A stretch of DNA of 64,000 bases from Morganella morganii (GTDB lineage: Bacteria > Pseudomonadota > Gammaproteobacteria > Enterobacterales > Enterobacteriaceae), in the NCBI RefSeq assembly GCF_019402645.1, contig NZ_VKKS01000002.1, positions 1 through 64,000 of the forward strand, given 5' to 3'. Positions 31,273-39,617 of the stretch are shown one piece after another (position 1 is the stretch's first letter; each line of letters begins with the position of its first letter). Made by a program: the position numbers and the translations under genes. The notes under the pieces are model-generated. The model was not told the DNA's origin, did no database searches, and saw only the letters and a program-made list of their open reading frames with translations.

Positions 31273-32624
31273 GTCAGTTTGATTTTATCGGGCTGTTTGC
31301 CGTCTGGTTTATCTCGCTGGCCTTTATCCTGCTGCTGACCTACCGGGAATTCCGCCGGGTCCGCTTCAGTTTTAATATCTTTTTCTCAATGCTTTATCTT
31401 CTGACGTTCTTTTTCGGCTTTCCGTTTACCTTTGCACTGGTCTTCCGGTTTGATGTGCAGGTGGTACCGCCGTCGGCGCTGTTACAGGCGTTGCTGGCAT
31501 CCGTCAGTTTCTATGCGATTTATTATGTGGCGTATAAAACCCGGTTGCGCAGATCTGACGCAGTCTATAGCGGCACACCGTTGTTTTCCATGAACAAAAC
31601 AGAAACCCGGCTCACCTGGCTGCTGCTGGCGGCAATTGCTGTTGCGACTGCCGGGATTTTCTTTATGGAAAACGGGCTGCTGCTGTTTAAACTGAAAACC
31701 TACAGTCAGATTTTCTCGAGCCAGGTCACCGGTGTGGCCTTAAAGCGCTTTTTCTACTTCTTTATCCCAGCGATGCTGGTGGTGTTCTTCCTGAAACCCA
31801 CATTTCAGCGCTGGATTTTCTTCCTGATCACCACGGTGGCGTTCGGGATTATGACGTATGTGATTGTCGGCGGCACCCGCGCCAATATCATTATCGCGTT
31901 CGCTCTGTTCCTGTTTATCGGGGTTGTCCGCGGCTGGATTTCGCTGTGGATGCTGGTCAGTGCAGGGATCTTTGGCGTGGTGGGTATGTTCTGGCTGGCA
32001 CTCAAGCGCTACAGCCTGGATGTCAGCGGGGCGGAAGCATTTTACACGTTCCTCTATCTGACCCGCGATACCTTCTCGCCGTGGGAAAACCTCGGCCTGC
32101 TGCTGAATAACTACGATAAAATTGAGTTTCAGGGGCTGGCGCCGATCATCCGTGACTTTTATGTCTTTATCCCGTCCTGGCTGTGGCCGGACCGTCCCGA
32201 TACCGTGCTCAATGCGGCAAACTATTTTACCTGGGAAGTACTGAACAACCATTCCGGGCTGGCGATTTCACCGACACTGATCGGCTCGCTGGTGGTGATG
32301 GGCGGCTTTTGGTTTATCCCGCTCGGTGCTGTGGTGGTCGGGCTGATTATTAAATGGTTCGACTGGCTGTATGAGCTGGGCAAACGGGAGACAAACCGTT
32401 ATAAAGCGGCCATTCTGCACGCATTTTGCTTCGGTGCGATATTTAATATGATTGTGCTGGCCCGCGAAGGAATGGACTCATTCGTTTCCCGCGTGGTGTT
32501 TTTCTGTCTTATTTTCGGCTTTTGTCTGGTGGTGGCGAAATTGCTGTACTGGCTGTTCGAAACAGCCGGGCTTATCCGTCATTATGTGATTTCAAAGGGC
32601 AAACGCACCCGTCTTTCATCGTAA
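31269..32624 (+). CDS. wzyE: ECA polymerase
   Basis: 451 residues (E. coli 450), a polytopic membrane protein with at least 10 hydrophobic segments and a large periplasmic loop (about 260-325, rich in Trp, Pro and Asp). It polymerises flipped trisaccharide units at the periplasmic face, with WzzE setting chain length. Position between wecF and wecG matches E. coli. Start overlaps the wecF stop as ATGA. Confidence 0.95.
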   Translation: MSQFDFIGLFAVWFISLAFILLLTYREFRRVRFSFNIFFSMLYLLTFFFGFPFTFALVFRFDVQVVPPSALLQALLASVSFYAIYYVAYKTRLRRSDAVYSGTPLFSMNKTETRLTWLLLAAIAVATAGIFFMENGLLLFKLKTYSQIFSSQVTGVALKRFFYFFIPAMLVVFFLKPTFQRWIFFLITTVAFGIMTYVIVGGTRANIIIAFALFLFIGVVRGWISLWMLVSAGIFGVVGMFWLALKRYSLDVSGAEAFYTFLYLTRDTFSPWENLGLLLNNYDKIEFQGLAPIIRDFYVFIPSWLWPDRPDTVLNAANYFTWEVLNNHSGLAISPTLIGSLVVMGGFWFIPLGAVVVGLIIKWFDWLYELGKRETNRYKAAILHAFCFGAIFNMIVLAREGMDSFVSRVVFFCLIFGFCLVVAKLLYWLFETAGLIRHYVISKGKRTRLSS

Positions 32625-32633
32625 GGAATTAGC

Positions 32634-33395
32634 ATGGAACCGTTATCTTCTGATGCCGGCAGCGCGGAGCATATCCCGCAGTATTCTATCCGTAACCACC
32701 CGATTCAGGGTTTCCGGAATCAGGCACATTTTCTGGATTATCTGTTTAAGGACGGGCAGGTCAGAACCGGTACGCTGGTGGCCATTAATGCCGAAAAAGT
32801 CATGACCGCAGAACAGGATGAAGCGCTGCACACACTGCTGAGCCATGCGGAATATCTGTATGCGGACGGGATCAGTATTGTCCGTGCTATCCGCCGCAAA
32901 TATCCGGAAGCGGATGTCTCACGGATTGCCGGGGCAGATTTGTGGGAAGGGCTGATGGAACGCGCCGGACAGGAAAATACGCCGGTATTTCTGGTCGGCG
33001 GCAAGCCGGAAGTGCTGGCGGAAACCGAAGCCAAACTGAAAGCACAGTGGAATGTGAATCCGGCAGGCACACAGGACGGTTATTTCACAGCAGAACAGCG
33101 TGATACCCTGTTTGAGCGTATCCGCGACAGCGGTGCGAAAATCGTGACGGTGGCGATGGGCTCACCAAAACAGGAAATCTTTATGCGTGACTGCCGTAAG
33201 ATACACCCTGATGCCCTGTATATGGGCGTGGGCGGCACTTACGACGTCTTTACCGGTCATGTGAAACGTGCGCCGAAGGTCTGGCAGAATATGGGACTGG
33301 AGTGGCTCTACCGCCTGTTATCACAACCGACCCGTTTCCGTCGTCAGTTAAAACTGCTGAAATTTTTGGGTTATTACTACGGTAATAAATTATAA
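32634..33395 (+). CDS. wecG: UDP-ManNAcA:lipid I ManNAcA transferase
   Basis: 253 residues (E. coli 246), a WecG/TagA/CpsF family (GT26) enzyme. It adds ManNAcA to GlcNAc-PP-undecaprenol, giving lipid II. Motifs: [48 protein letters not shown] and [12 protein letters not shown]. Last gene of the ECA cluster, 9 nt after wzyE behind AAGGAA. The N-terminal 15 residues are not conserved. The amino-acid permease gene yifK, which follows in E. coli, is absent. Confidence 0.96.
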   Translation: MEPLSSDAGSAEHIPQYSIRNHPIQGFRNQAHFLDYLFKDGQVRTGTLVAINAEKVMTAEQDEALHTLLSHAEYLYADGISIVRAIRRKYPEADVSRIAGADLWEGLMERAGQENTPVFLVGGKPEVLAETEAKLKAQWNVNPAGTQDGYFTAEQRDTLFERIRDSGAKIVTVAMGSPKQEIFMRDCRKIHPDALYMGVGGTYDVFTGHVKRAPKVWQNMGLEWLYRLLSQPTRFRRQLKLLKFLGYYYGNKL

Positions 33396-33491
33396 CTGCC
33401 CCTGTCCGGACGGCTTTTTGCGGGAAAATGCTCTCTTTATCAGCAAAGCGGGCAAAGACTGAGCAAACAATACATTTGTGAAAAAAAGCAC

Positions 33492-33520
33492 TGGACAGAC
33501 GCATGAGAAATCCGTACTAT
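33492..33520 (+). promoter_or_regulatory. Promoter of the Arg-His-Leu-Pro tRNA cluster
   Basis: TGGACA and TACTAT are 17 bp apart, and a C-rich discriminator (CCTCTCCC) lies between the -10 and tRNA-Arg. This is the expected form of a stringently controlled tRNA promoter. Confidence 0.7.
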
Positions 33521-33541
33521 CCTCTCCCGCAACGGCGCAAA

Positions 33542-33618
<77 letters not shown>

Positions 33619-33683
33619 TTATGCGTGTAAGAGTTACGGTATAGTATTTCGTTGTTGTAAGTAGTAAAATGTTGCGATGTTAT

Positions 33684-33760
33684 GGTGGCTATAGCTCAGT
33701 TGGTAGAGCCCTGGATTGTGATTCCAGTCGTCGTGGGTTCGAGTCCCATTAGCCACCCCA
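33684..33760 (+). tRNA. hisR: tRNA-His (anticodon GTG)
   Basis: 77-nt gene from GGTGGCTATAGC to TTAGCCACCCCA. It includes the extra 5' G typical of tRNA-His and anticodon GTG in TTGTGAT. Second gene of the cluster, as E. coli hisR. Confidence 0.97.
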
Positions 33761-33796
33761 TTTAATAACATGCAACATGACTGTAGTGATGAACCT

Positions 33797-33883
33797 GCGA
33801 GGGTGGCGGAATTGGTAGACGCGCTAGCTTCAGGTGTTAGTGTTCTTACGGACGTGGGGGTTCAAGTCCCCCCCTTCGCACCA
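33797..33883 (+). tRNA. leuT: tRNA-Leu (anticodon CAG)
   Basis: 87-nt class II tRNA with a long variable arm, GCGAGGGTGGCGG to CTTCGCACCA, anticodon CAG in TTCAGGT. Third gene of the cluster, as E. coli leuT. The acceptor stem reads GCGAGGG/CCTTCGC, with a G-U pair. Confidence 0.96.
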
Positions 33884-33905
33884 TCATCATGAAAAGTCAG
33901 CCTTT

Positions 33906-33982
33906 CGGCGAGTAGCGCAGCTTGGTAGCGCAACTGGTTTGGGACCAGTGGGTCGTAGGTTCGAATCCTATCTCGCCGACCA
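33906..33982 (+). tRNA. proM: tRNA-Pro (anticodon TGG)
   Basis: 77-nt cloverleaf from CGGCGAGTAGCGC to CTCGCCGACCA, anticodon TGG in TTTGGGA. Fourth gene of the cluster, as E. coli proM. Confidence 0.97.
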
Positions 33983-33990
33983 TATTCAGA

Positions 33991-34018
33991 AAAAGCCCCG
34001 CTTACAGCGGGGTTTTTT
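33991..34018 (+). terminator. tRNA cluster terminator
   Basis: Strong stem AAAAGCCCCGC/GCGGGGTTTT with a 5-nt loop and a T tract, 9 nt after tRNA-Pro. Confidence 0.92.
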
Positions 34019-34161
34019 CGTTTCCGCGGTTTCTGTTTTTTCATGTCCTGTTTTTCTTCCTGCTGCTATAAAACCGCCGGTTCCGGTAATATCCTATAAT
34101 TTCAATATAAATCAATATATTATGAGTGTTGTATAGATCCGGCGACAAAGCGCATAATGCT

Positions 34162-34179
34162 TGTCGCTAAAGTGAGACA
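34162..34179 (+). promoter_or_regulatory. GlrR-type activator site 1 upstream of glmZ
   Basis: A perfect TGTC-N10-GACA element about 195 bases before the glmZ start. This is the consensus reported for the sigma-54 activator GlrR (QseF), recalled from work on glmY and glmZ promoters. Confidence 0.65.
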
Positions 34180-34224
34180 TTTAATTTGTTGATATATAAT
34201 GATTTTAATATTGATATCAGAAAG

Positions 34225-34242
34225 CGTCGCAAAACAGAGACA
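34225..34242 (+). promoter_or_regulatory. GlrR-type activator site 2 upstream of glmZ
   Basis: CGTC-N10-GACA, one mismatch from the GlrR consensus, 63 bp after the first site. Two spaced sites are usual for a sigma-54 activator. Confidence 0.55.
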
Positions 34243-34257
34243 CTGCGGACAGAATTG

Positions 34258-34270
34258 CATCAGTGATTTA
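34258..34270 (+). promoter_or_regulatory. Possible IHF site upstream of glmZ
   Basis: CATCAGTGATTTA fits WATCARNNNNTTR with one mismatch. It lies between the GlrR-like sites and the sigma-54 promoter, where DNA bending would be needed. Weak on its own. Confidence 0.4.
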
Positions 34271-34290
34271 TAAGCGGAAGGCGGAATAAA

Positions 34291-34316
34291 AAAAATAAAC
34301 CCACGGGAACCGTGGG
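34291..34316 (-). terminator. Leftward terminator-like hairpin upstream of glmZ
   Basis: CCCACGG/CCGTGGG with a 3-nt loop. On the minus strand it is followed by TTTATTTTTTTTATT, the shape of an intrinsic terminator. It would stop transcripts reading leftward past the hemY terminator. Confidence 0.5.
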
Positions 34317-34337
34317 AAATCGGGAAGGCGTAAAAGT

Positions 34338-34353
34338 TGGCACGTCTTGTGCA
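34338..34353 (+). promoter_or_regulatory. Sigma-54 promoter of glmZ
   Basis: TTGGCACGTCTTGTGC: GG at 34339-34340 and GC at 34351-34352 are separated by exactly 10 nt, the -24/-12 pattern of sigma-54 promoters (consensus TGGCACG-N4-TTGC). The predicted start, about 12-14 nt after GC, coincides with the first base of GlmZ. Confidence 0.85.
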
Positions 34354-34365
34354 TTACATCAGGGT

Positions 34366-34577
34366 GTAGATGCTCATCTCATTCCTTATGTTTGCGCAAG
34401 CTTCATAAACCCGGAGATGACGCAGAGCTAAATTCGGTGCCTATTGTCCGGGTTATCGATGTAAAAGATCCCGAAATCTTTACATCAGCAACAGGACGTA
34501 ACGTTGAGTGAGGCACCATCCGTCTGTAGACCTGATTGTATTTTATGCACCTATCGTACCGCGATAGGTGTTTTTTT
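34366..34577 (+). ncRNA. glmZ: Small regulatory RNA GlmZ
   Basis: About 212 nt between tRNA-Pro and hemY, the E. coli location. The 5' end GTAGATGCTCAT, internal ATGACGCAGAGC and the 3' block AACGTTGAGTGAGGCACC match E. coli GlmZ as remembered, and CAGACCTG of E. coli corresponds to TAGACCTG here. It ends in a CACCTATCG/CGATAGGTG terminator with seven T residues. With Hfq, GlmZ base-pairs with glmS mRNA to activate glucosamine-6-phosphate synthase; RapZ and RNase E inactivate it, and the decoy GlmY counteracts this. Promoter elements suggest sigma-54 and GlrR control. Confidence 0.92.
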
Positions 34578-34639
34578 ATATTCCATTCTTGCCATCAAGA
34601 ACGTGTTCCGTCAATCTCTTTTAATGATGTTCCGGCATA

Positions 34640-34667
34640 AAAAAGCCAATCCGGCAGGATTGGCTCT
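34640..34667 (-). terminator. hemCDXY operon terminator
   Basis: On the minus strand, a 9-bp perfect stem AGCCAATCC/GGATTGGCT with a 4-nt loop and six T residues, 28 nt after the hemY stop. Confidence 0.9.
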
Positions 34668-34694
34668 GTGTGATGTGAAATAAACTGGTTGTGC

Positions 34695-35903
34695 TTATTC
34701 GCGGGATGTTTTTTCATCCGGCAGTGTCAGTGTATTCAGCAGGGCATTGCGGCGGATCATTGCTGATTCTTCATACTTTTTCTGCTTATCCAGCACATCG
34801 GCCAGCCATGCCGCATCATGTGCATCCTGGCGACTGCTCAGGGCTGACTTAAAGTATTTCTCCGCGTCTTCCCAGCGTGTTTCCTGCATAGCCAATTGTC
34901 CGAGGGTACTGTTGAGCAGCGGCTGATCCGCATCGTCCTTCTGCATCTGGTTCAGCACCTTGCGGATAGCTTTCGGATTGTCTGTCCGGATCTGCGGCAG
35001 CAGCATCAGCAGGCGCTGATCTTTCTGACGCTTCAGTCCGTCGAGCACAACCGCTTCCGCATCCGCCATATCATCACCGGCGATAAAGTGCTGTGCGGCA
35101 GCCACGGCCATATCCGGATTGTGGCGCAGATGGCGGCTGAGATTCTTCCACCAGTGGCGCAGTGCATCACTGCCGTCCTGATCCGCAACCTGCTGCATCA
35201 TACCGAGCCAGGCGCGGATTTCAGTCTGTTCGACCTGCTCATCCGTAAACTCGCCGGATTTTTTCATCGGCGGCAGAATTGCGATCAGGGATTTCCAGGC
35301 TCCGGAGCGTGCATATACCTGTTCCGCCAGACGCAGCACTTCCGGATGGCGCGGTGCGATTTCCAGCAGATTATCGATCGCGGTTCTCGCGGCCGGAATT
35401 TCATTACGGCTCAGCAGAATACGGGCGCGCGTAATATCCACCGGTAACTGATGACGTCCGGCCAGCTCAGAAGCCCGTTCCAGATACTGATTGGCGCGGA
35501 GATTATCACTGCGCTGCTGTGCCGCTTCTGCTGCCAGCAGATAGTTAACCAGTGGCTGTTCCGCATTATCCGCACTGCGGCTCAGTAGTTTTTCCACCTG
35601 GCGGAAGTCCCCTTCAGCCAGTTTGAGCAGTGCATCGTTGGTCAGCGCGCGGGCGCGGTTGCGTTTATGGCTGCCAAACCAGCCGAGGGTACGGGAACCG
35701 CCGCTTTTCAGCCGGCGCCAGCACCAGCCCAGAAGCATCAAAACAGCCTGTAATCCGAGAAAGCAGATCACCAGGCCGGTAACACTGGTTTCAATATCAA
35801 AATTATCGGTCTGGATCAGAACATAGCCCTGATGTCCGGCCACCAGCGGGCCGACAATAATCCCGGCAATCAGGATAAGAAACAGAATAAAGACTTTAAA
35901 CAT
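34695..35903 (-). CDS. hemY: HemY, haem-biosynthesis operon TPR protein
   Basis: 402 residues (E. coli 398), an inner-membrane protein of the HemY_N/TPR family. Two membrane helices at the N-terminus (about 3-24 and 41-62) precede helical repeats that fill the rest. It is not the protoporphyrinogen oxidase also called HemY in Bacillus. Its role in protohaem synthesis in enterobacteria is not well defined. It starts 3 nt after hemX. Confidence 0.94.
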   Translation of the reverse strand: MFKVFILFLILIAGIIVGPLVAGHQGYVLIQTDNFDIETSVTGLVICFLGLQAVLMLLGWCWRRLKSGGSRTLGWFGSHKRNRARALTNDALLKLAEGDFRQVEKLLSRSADNAEQPLVNYLLAAEAAQQRSDNLRANQYLERASELAGRHQLPVDITRARILLSRNEIPAARTAIDNLLEIAPRHPEVLRLAEQVYARSGAWKSLIAILPPMKKSGEFTDEQVEQTEIRAWLGMMQQVADQDGSDALRHWWKNLSRHLRHNPDMAVAAAQHFIAGDDMADAEAVVLDGLKRQKDQRLLMLLPQIRTDNPKAIRKVLNQMQKDDADQPLLNSTLGQLAMQETRWEDAEKYFKSALSSRQDAHDAAWLADVLDKQKKYEESAMIRRNALLNTLTLPDEKTSRE

Positions 35904-35906
35904 CTG

Positions 35907-37250
35907 TTATCCCTCCTGTTGTGGTGCTGCTTCCGGCTGTGCCGGTGCAGCGGCAGGTGTTTCCTGCGGTGCCTCAGCCGGTGCCGGCGGTGGTGTTTCA
36001 TCGTTGAGCAGACGGCGGATGCGGGTCTGTACCAGTTTATCCAGCAGCGGCTGGCTGGTCAGGCTGTCCGGTGCACTCATTGAGATCGGCTGTGCTGCCA
36101 GGGCATCGACTTCGGCCAAGAAGGCGGCGTTAGCCGGGTCGTTATCGGAGAAGTACGCACGAACCCAGGTGGAGACAGCATCCAGTGACTGTTTGTAGCT
36201 CTCTTCCTGGTGACGCGGCACCGCCTGTGCGGCGATCAGCAGCTGGGCGCGGATATTTTCACGGACATAAATATCCTGATTCGGTGCCAGAAGTGGTGCG
36301 GAAGTGTTGTCACGGCGGCGGATGGTGATGAAATCACTCATAAACCCTTTCCAGCTTTTGGTCAGGTTAGTACGCCAGTCCGACACGGAAGAAGTCAGCC
36401 CTTCACTGTCACTGCTGTCCATCGGCGCGCCGTCACGGCTGCCGTCATCCAGACGCAGATTATCCACCTGACCGGCAAGCTGATTCAGGCGCAGGATCGT
36501 GCCGTCAAAATCGATCTGACTGACGGCGGACAGTGCAGTGATATCATTGCGCAGCGCGGTGCGTACATCCAGCAGGCCCGGATCATTCATTTCGGCCAGG
36601 CTGGCATCGGCATTTTTCAGCAGTACCATGGCGGTGACCACATCCTGGTCATTCCACAGCTTGCGCTCTGCCATTTTGACCAGAAAATCAGCCTGAGCCA
36701 GCAGCCAGCTTTTCACGTCAGTACTGGATAGTGCGGTGACCCGGCTGCGCAGTAAATCCAGATCGTGTTTCAGTGCCGCTTCCTGCTGCTGATACTGTGC
36801 GCTGAGAGCCGACTGCTGTGCGATAAATTCCTGCATCTGTTTCTGTGTCTGCTGCTGTTCCTGCTGCAACTGGGCTATCTGAGACTTCAGCTGTGCATTT
36901 TCTGCTTCCAGGTTTTTCGATAGTGTCTGTGTCCCGGCCTGTGAGGCATACCAGACTCCGCCGCCGATCAGCAGAATAACCGCCAGTGCGATCGCGCCGC
37001 GCAGAAAGCCGGAAGATTGTTTTTCCCCGGCAGCAGGCGGGGTGCTCCGGGACGGCCGGGCTTCCGGTGCCGCTTTCGGTGCGGTATCTGCCGGTTTTTT
37101 CTCAGAGGCCGCTTTATCAGTGATGTTTTTTGCGGTTGCTTTTTCCCCGTCAGCCGTGTCTTTTTTCTCTGTCTGCGGGTCGGTACTGATTACAGCATCC
37201 TGTGTTTCAGGTGTGTCGGCCGATTCGGTTTTTTTTTCGTGTTCCGTCAT
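35907..37250 (-). CDS. hemX: HemX, membrane protein of the hem operon
   Basis: 447 residues, longer than E. coli HemX (393) because of an N-terminal charged, Ala/Lys/Pro-rich segment and a Pro/Ala-rich C-terminal tail. One membrane helix ([18 protein letters not shown], about residue 83-100) is followed by a Gln-rich coiled coil and a conserved domain ([21 protein letters not shown]). Some databases label it uroporphyrinogen-III methyltransferase, but no SAM-binding motif is seen. Start: MTEHEK at 37250 matches E. coli; an upstream ATG at 37274 overlaps the hemD stop and remains possible. Confidence 0.9.
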   Translation of the reverse strand: MTEHEKKTESADTPETQDAVISTDPQTEKKDTADGEKATAKNITDKAASEKKPADTAPKAAPEARPSRSTPPAAGEKQSSGFLRGAIALAVILLIGGGVWYASQAGTQTLSKNLEAENAQLKSQIAQLQQEQQQTQKQMQEFIAQQSALSAQYQQQEAALKHDLDLLRSRVTALSSTDVKSWLLAQADFLVKMAERKLWNDQDVVTAMVLLKNADASLAEMNDPGLLDVRTALRNDITALSAVSQIDFDGTILRLNQLAGQVDNLRLDDGSRDGAPMDSSDSEGLTSSVSDWRTNLTKSWKGFMSDFITIRRRDNTSAPLLAPNQDIYVRENIRAQLLIAAQAVPRHQEESYKQSLDAVSTWVRAYFSDNDPANAAFLAEVDALAAQPISMSAPDSLTSQPLLDKLVQTRIRRLLNDETPPPAPAEAPQETPAAAPAQPEAAPQQEG

Positions 37251-37270
37251 TCGTGGCGTCCCATGTCTGT

Positions 37271-38008
37271 TCATTGAAGAGCCTGAAGTAAGGCTTCATT
37301 ATCTGCACCGGCGGCGACATCAATATCCTGCCAACCCAGTGATTGTGCGATAGCTGCCAGTCTGTCACTGACAACAATAATCCGGCATTGTAACAGCCAG
37401 CCAAGGTGTGCGGCCGGAATCAGCCGCCGCAGCAGCCGCAGCATTTCGCCGCTGGTCACCACCAGCGTCTGAACCTGTTGCTTCTGCCACAACAGGGCGC
37501 ATTCCCCGCCGTCGTAATTCACGGGTTCGCGGCGGTAACACTCACAGTAATCCACAACCGCGCCCCGTTCGCGCAGTGTCTGTGCCAGATACTCCCTGCC
37601 GCCGTTACCGCGCAGAAGAAGTACACGGCGGCCGGTCATGTCCTGCAAATCCGGCAGGGTCAGCAGGTGCTCGCTGGTTTCACCGCCGGGCATAAAGGCT
37701 GCGGGTAATCCGGTCAGTTGCTCAAAGCAGCCGGCGGTTGACTGACCGATCCCATAATAGCAAAGCTTATCAGACCACAGGTAATTCTGTTGAATAAGCT
37801 GTTCATTTGCGTGATAAGCCGCATTCTTTGACAGCAGAAAAAGGGCATCTCCGGGGGAAAGTGCCTCTGTTTTGGCAATCAGCAGCGGCAGCTCATGTCC
37901 CGGGGAAATACGAATGAGCGGCGCAGAAAGCGCATTCTGCCCGCGTGAGCGCAGTGCGCTGACCAGGGCTTCACCGGCCGGTGAGGGGCGGGTGACCAGG
38001 ATGGTCAT
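37271..38008 (-). CDS. hemD: Uroporphyrinogen-III synthase
   Basis: 245 residues (E. coli 246). It closes and rearranges hydroxymethylbilane to uroporphyrinogen III, the branch point to haem, sirohaem and cobalamin. The two-lobed HemD fold is supported by the N-terminal [18 protein letters not shown] and the late conserved [12 protein letters not shown] segment; the family is otherwise poorly conserved. Start overlaps the hemC stop as ATGA, so HemC and HemD are probably translated together. Confidence 0.95.
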   Translation of the reverse strand: MTILVTRPSPAGEALVSALRSRGQNALSAPLIRISPGHELPLLIAKTEALSPGDALFLLSKNAAYHANEQLIQQNYLWSDKLCYYGIGQSTAGCFEQLTGLPAAFMPGGETSEHLLTLPDLQDMTGRRVLLLRGNGGREYLAQTLRERGAVVDYCECYRREPVNYDGGECALLWQKQQVQTLVVTSGEMLRLLRRLIPAAHLGWLLQCRIIVVSDRLAAIAQSLGWQDIDVAAGADNEALLQALQ

Positions 38009-38946
38009 GCAGGCGTGTGCCCCTGATAGACTTCAGTCAGGATAGCCCGAGCGCCGTTATCGAGCAGTTCCTCGGCAAGAGAAACGCCCGCAGCGGTGGC
38101 ATCCTGCGGGTCACACAGACGCTCACCGCGGACAATCTCACTGCCGTCCGGTGCGCCGACCAGCGCCCGCAGCCAGATTTTATTCCCCTGCCAGATAGCA
38201 TAACTGCCGATGGGCACCTGACACCCTCCTTCCAGACGGGTATTCATGGCACGTTCAGCACGGACACAGATATCAGTCCGCGCGTGATTAAGGGCACTCA
38301 GTAACGAACGGGTGCGTTCATCATCCAGGCGGCACTCAATCCCCACTGCACCCTGACCGACTGCGGGCAGGGATTCTTCCGGCGGCAGGGCGCTGCGGAT
38401 GCGTTCATCCAGTTTCAGGCGTTTCAGTCCGGCGACGGCCAGGATAATCGCGTCATAGTCGCCGTTATCCAGTTTACCCAGCCGGGTGCCCACATTACCG
38501 CGCAGATCGCGGATCACCAGATCAGGACGGCGTTCACGCAGCTGGCACTGACGGCGCAAACTGGAGGTGCCGACGATACTGCCGGGCGGCAGGGTATCCA
38601 CACTGCCATAATGGTTGGAGACAAAGGCGTCACGCGGATCTTCCCGCTCACAGATAGTGACTAACCCCAGCCCGTCCGGGAAATCGACCGGCACATCTTT
38701 CATGGAGTGAACGGCGATATCCGCCCGGTTTTCCAGCAATGCCAGTTCCAGTTCTTTGACGAACAGTCCTTTGCCGCCGACTTTCGCCAGCGGCGTGTCG
38801 AGAATAATGTCACCTTTGGTGACCATCGGGACGAGTTCGACGCGCAGCCCGGGATGAAGCTGTTCCAGCGCATGTTTGACAAATTCGGCCTGCCACAGAG
38901 CAAGCGGGCTTTGACGGGTGGCAATACGCAGAGATTGAGTGGTCAT
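38005..38946 (-). CDS. hemC: Porphobilinogen deaminase (hydroxymethylbilane synthase)
   Basis: 313 residues, the E. coli length. It joins four porphobilinogens into hydroxymethylbilane. The dipyrromethane cofactor cysteine is Cys242 in [23 protein letters not shown], the HSMKDVP segment with catalytic Asp84 and [12 protein letters not shown] are present. First gene of the leftward hemCDXY operon, facing cyaA across a 671-bp gap. The ribosome site is weak (GGATCC region). Confidence 0.97.
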   Translation of the reverse strand: MTTQSLRIATRQSPLALWQAEFVKHALEQLHPGLRVELVPMVTKGDIILDTPLAKVGGKGLFVKELELALLENRADIAVHSMKDVPVDFPDGLGLVTICEREDPRDAFVSNHYGSVDTLPPGSIVGTSSLRRQCQLRERRPDLVIRDLRGNVGTRLGKLDNGDYDAIILAVAGLKRLKLDERIRSALPPEESLPAVGQGAVGIECRLDDERTRSLLSALNHARTDICVRAERAMNTRLEGGCQVPIGSYAIWQGNKIWLRALVGAPDGSEIVRGERLCDPQDATAAGVSLAEELLDNGARAILTEVYQGHTPA

Positions 38947-39617
38947 GATAATTGTCAGGGATCCTTGTCTTTTTATCCGGCGTTTTTTATGTAAAACATG
39001 ACCGGAAAAATAAGAAAAACTGCCTTTGTTTTATCATTTTGCTGATTATTTTTCCAGTTACGTGACGAGACCTGCCCGGCAGATAAGAAGGAAAAAAGAC
39101 GATCAGAGAATAAATAGTGTCAGGCGGGGGCAGGCATCTGTCAGTAAATAATTAAAACATATTTTAAATAATAAAAATATTTTGCAATCGTGGAAAAGTA
39201 TTAATTAAATCGATTCAATTTAAATAACTATTTCATAGCATTATTAAAATAAATAAAAACGCCTTGTATGAGTAAGTAGTATTACTTTTTCGCTCAAAAA
39301 GTGAACAAAAACAGAAACACGTCATATTTCCCGAATATTTCCTTAGATTTATTGTGTGTATCCTGGTGATTTTTAACGAAAATATATATTTTACAATTAG
39401 TTATCCTACTAATAACAACTTTGGGTTATCGTGCCTTTTTTAGTGTGAAGCTTTACCCTTTGCCCCGAAGGTGTTAAATTGATCACGTTTCCGGCAATTT
39501 AACTTTGGTTCGATTCTTATCATTTTTCAGCATCACATTATCAGTCTGTATTCATACACCTATAAAGCCGGGCATCAGGTCGTTTCCAGTTACATGAAAT
39601 AAAATCAGGCGAATCCT
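38947..39617. promoter_or_regulatory. hemC-cyaA divergent intergenic region
   Basis: 671 bases, strongly AT-rich between about 39130 and 39420, with no open frame I would call a gene. It should contain the hemC promoter on the left and several cyaA promoters on the right, as in E. coli. The only element I can assign is the CRP site at 39469-39490. The low GC may mean H-NS binding or intrinsic curvature, which is inference. Confidence 0.55.
39469..39490 (+). promoter_or_regulatory. CRP site upstream of cyaA
   Basis: Core GTGTTAAATTGATCAC; from memory this segment is the same as the CRP operator over E. coli cyaA P2, where cAMP-CRP represses cyaA. The TGTGA-N6-TCACA pattern is kept with two changes in the left half. 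It ends 127 nt before the cyaA start. Confidence 0.75.

Noticed and set aside
33834-34136. 100-codon frame over tRNA-Leu and tRNA-Pro
   Set aside because: It is read through two tRNA genes and a terminator.
34019-34694. Empty intergenic DNA between tRNA-Pro and hemY
   Set aside because: It is not empty: it contains GlmZ, its control sites and two terminators.
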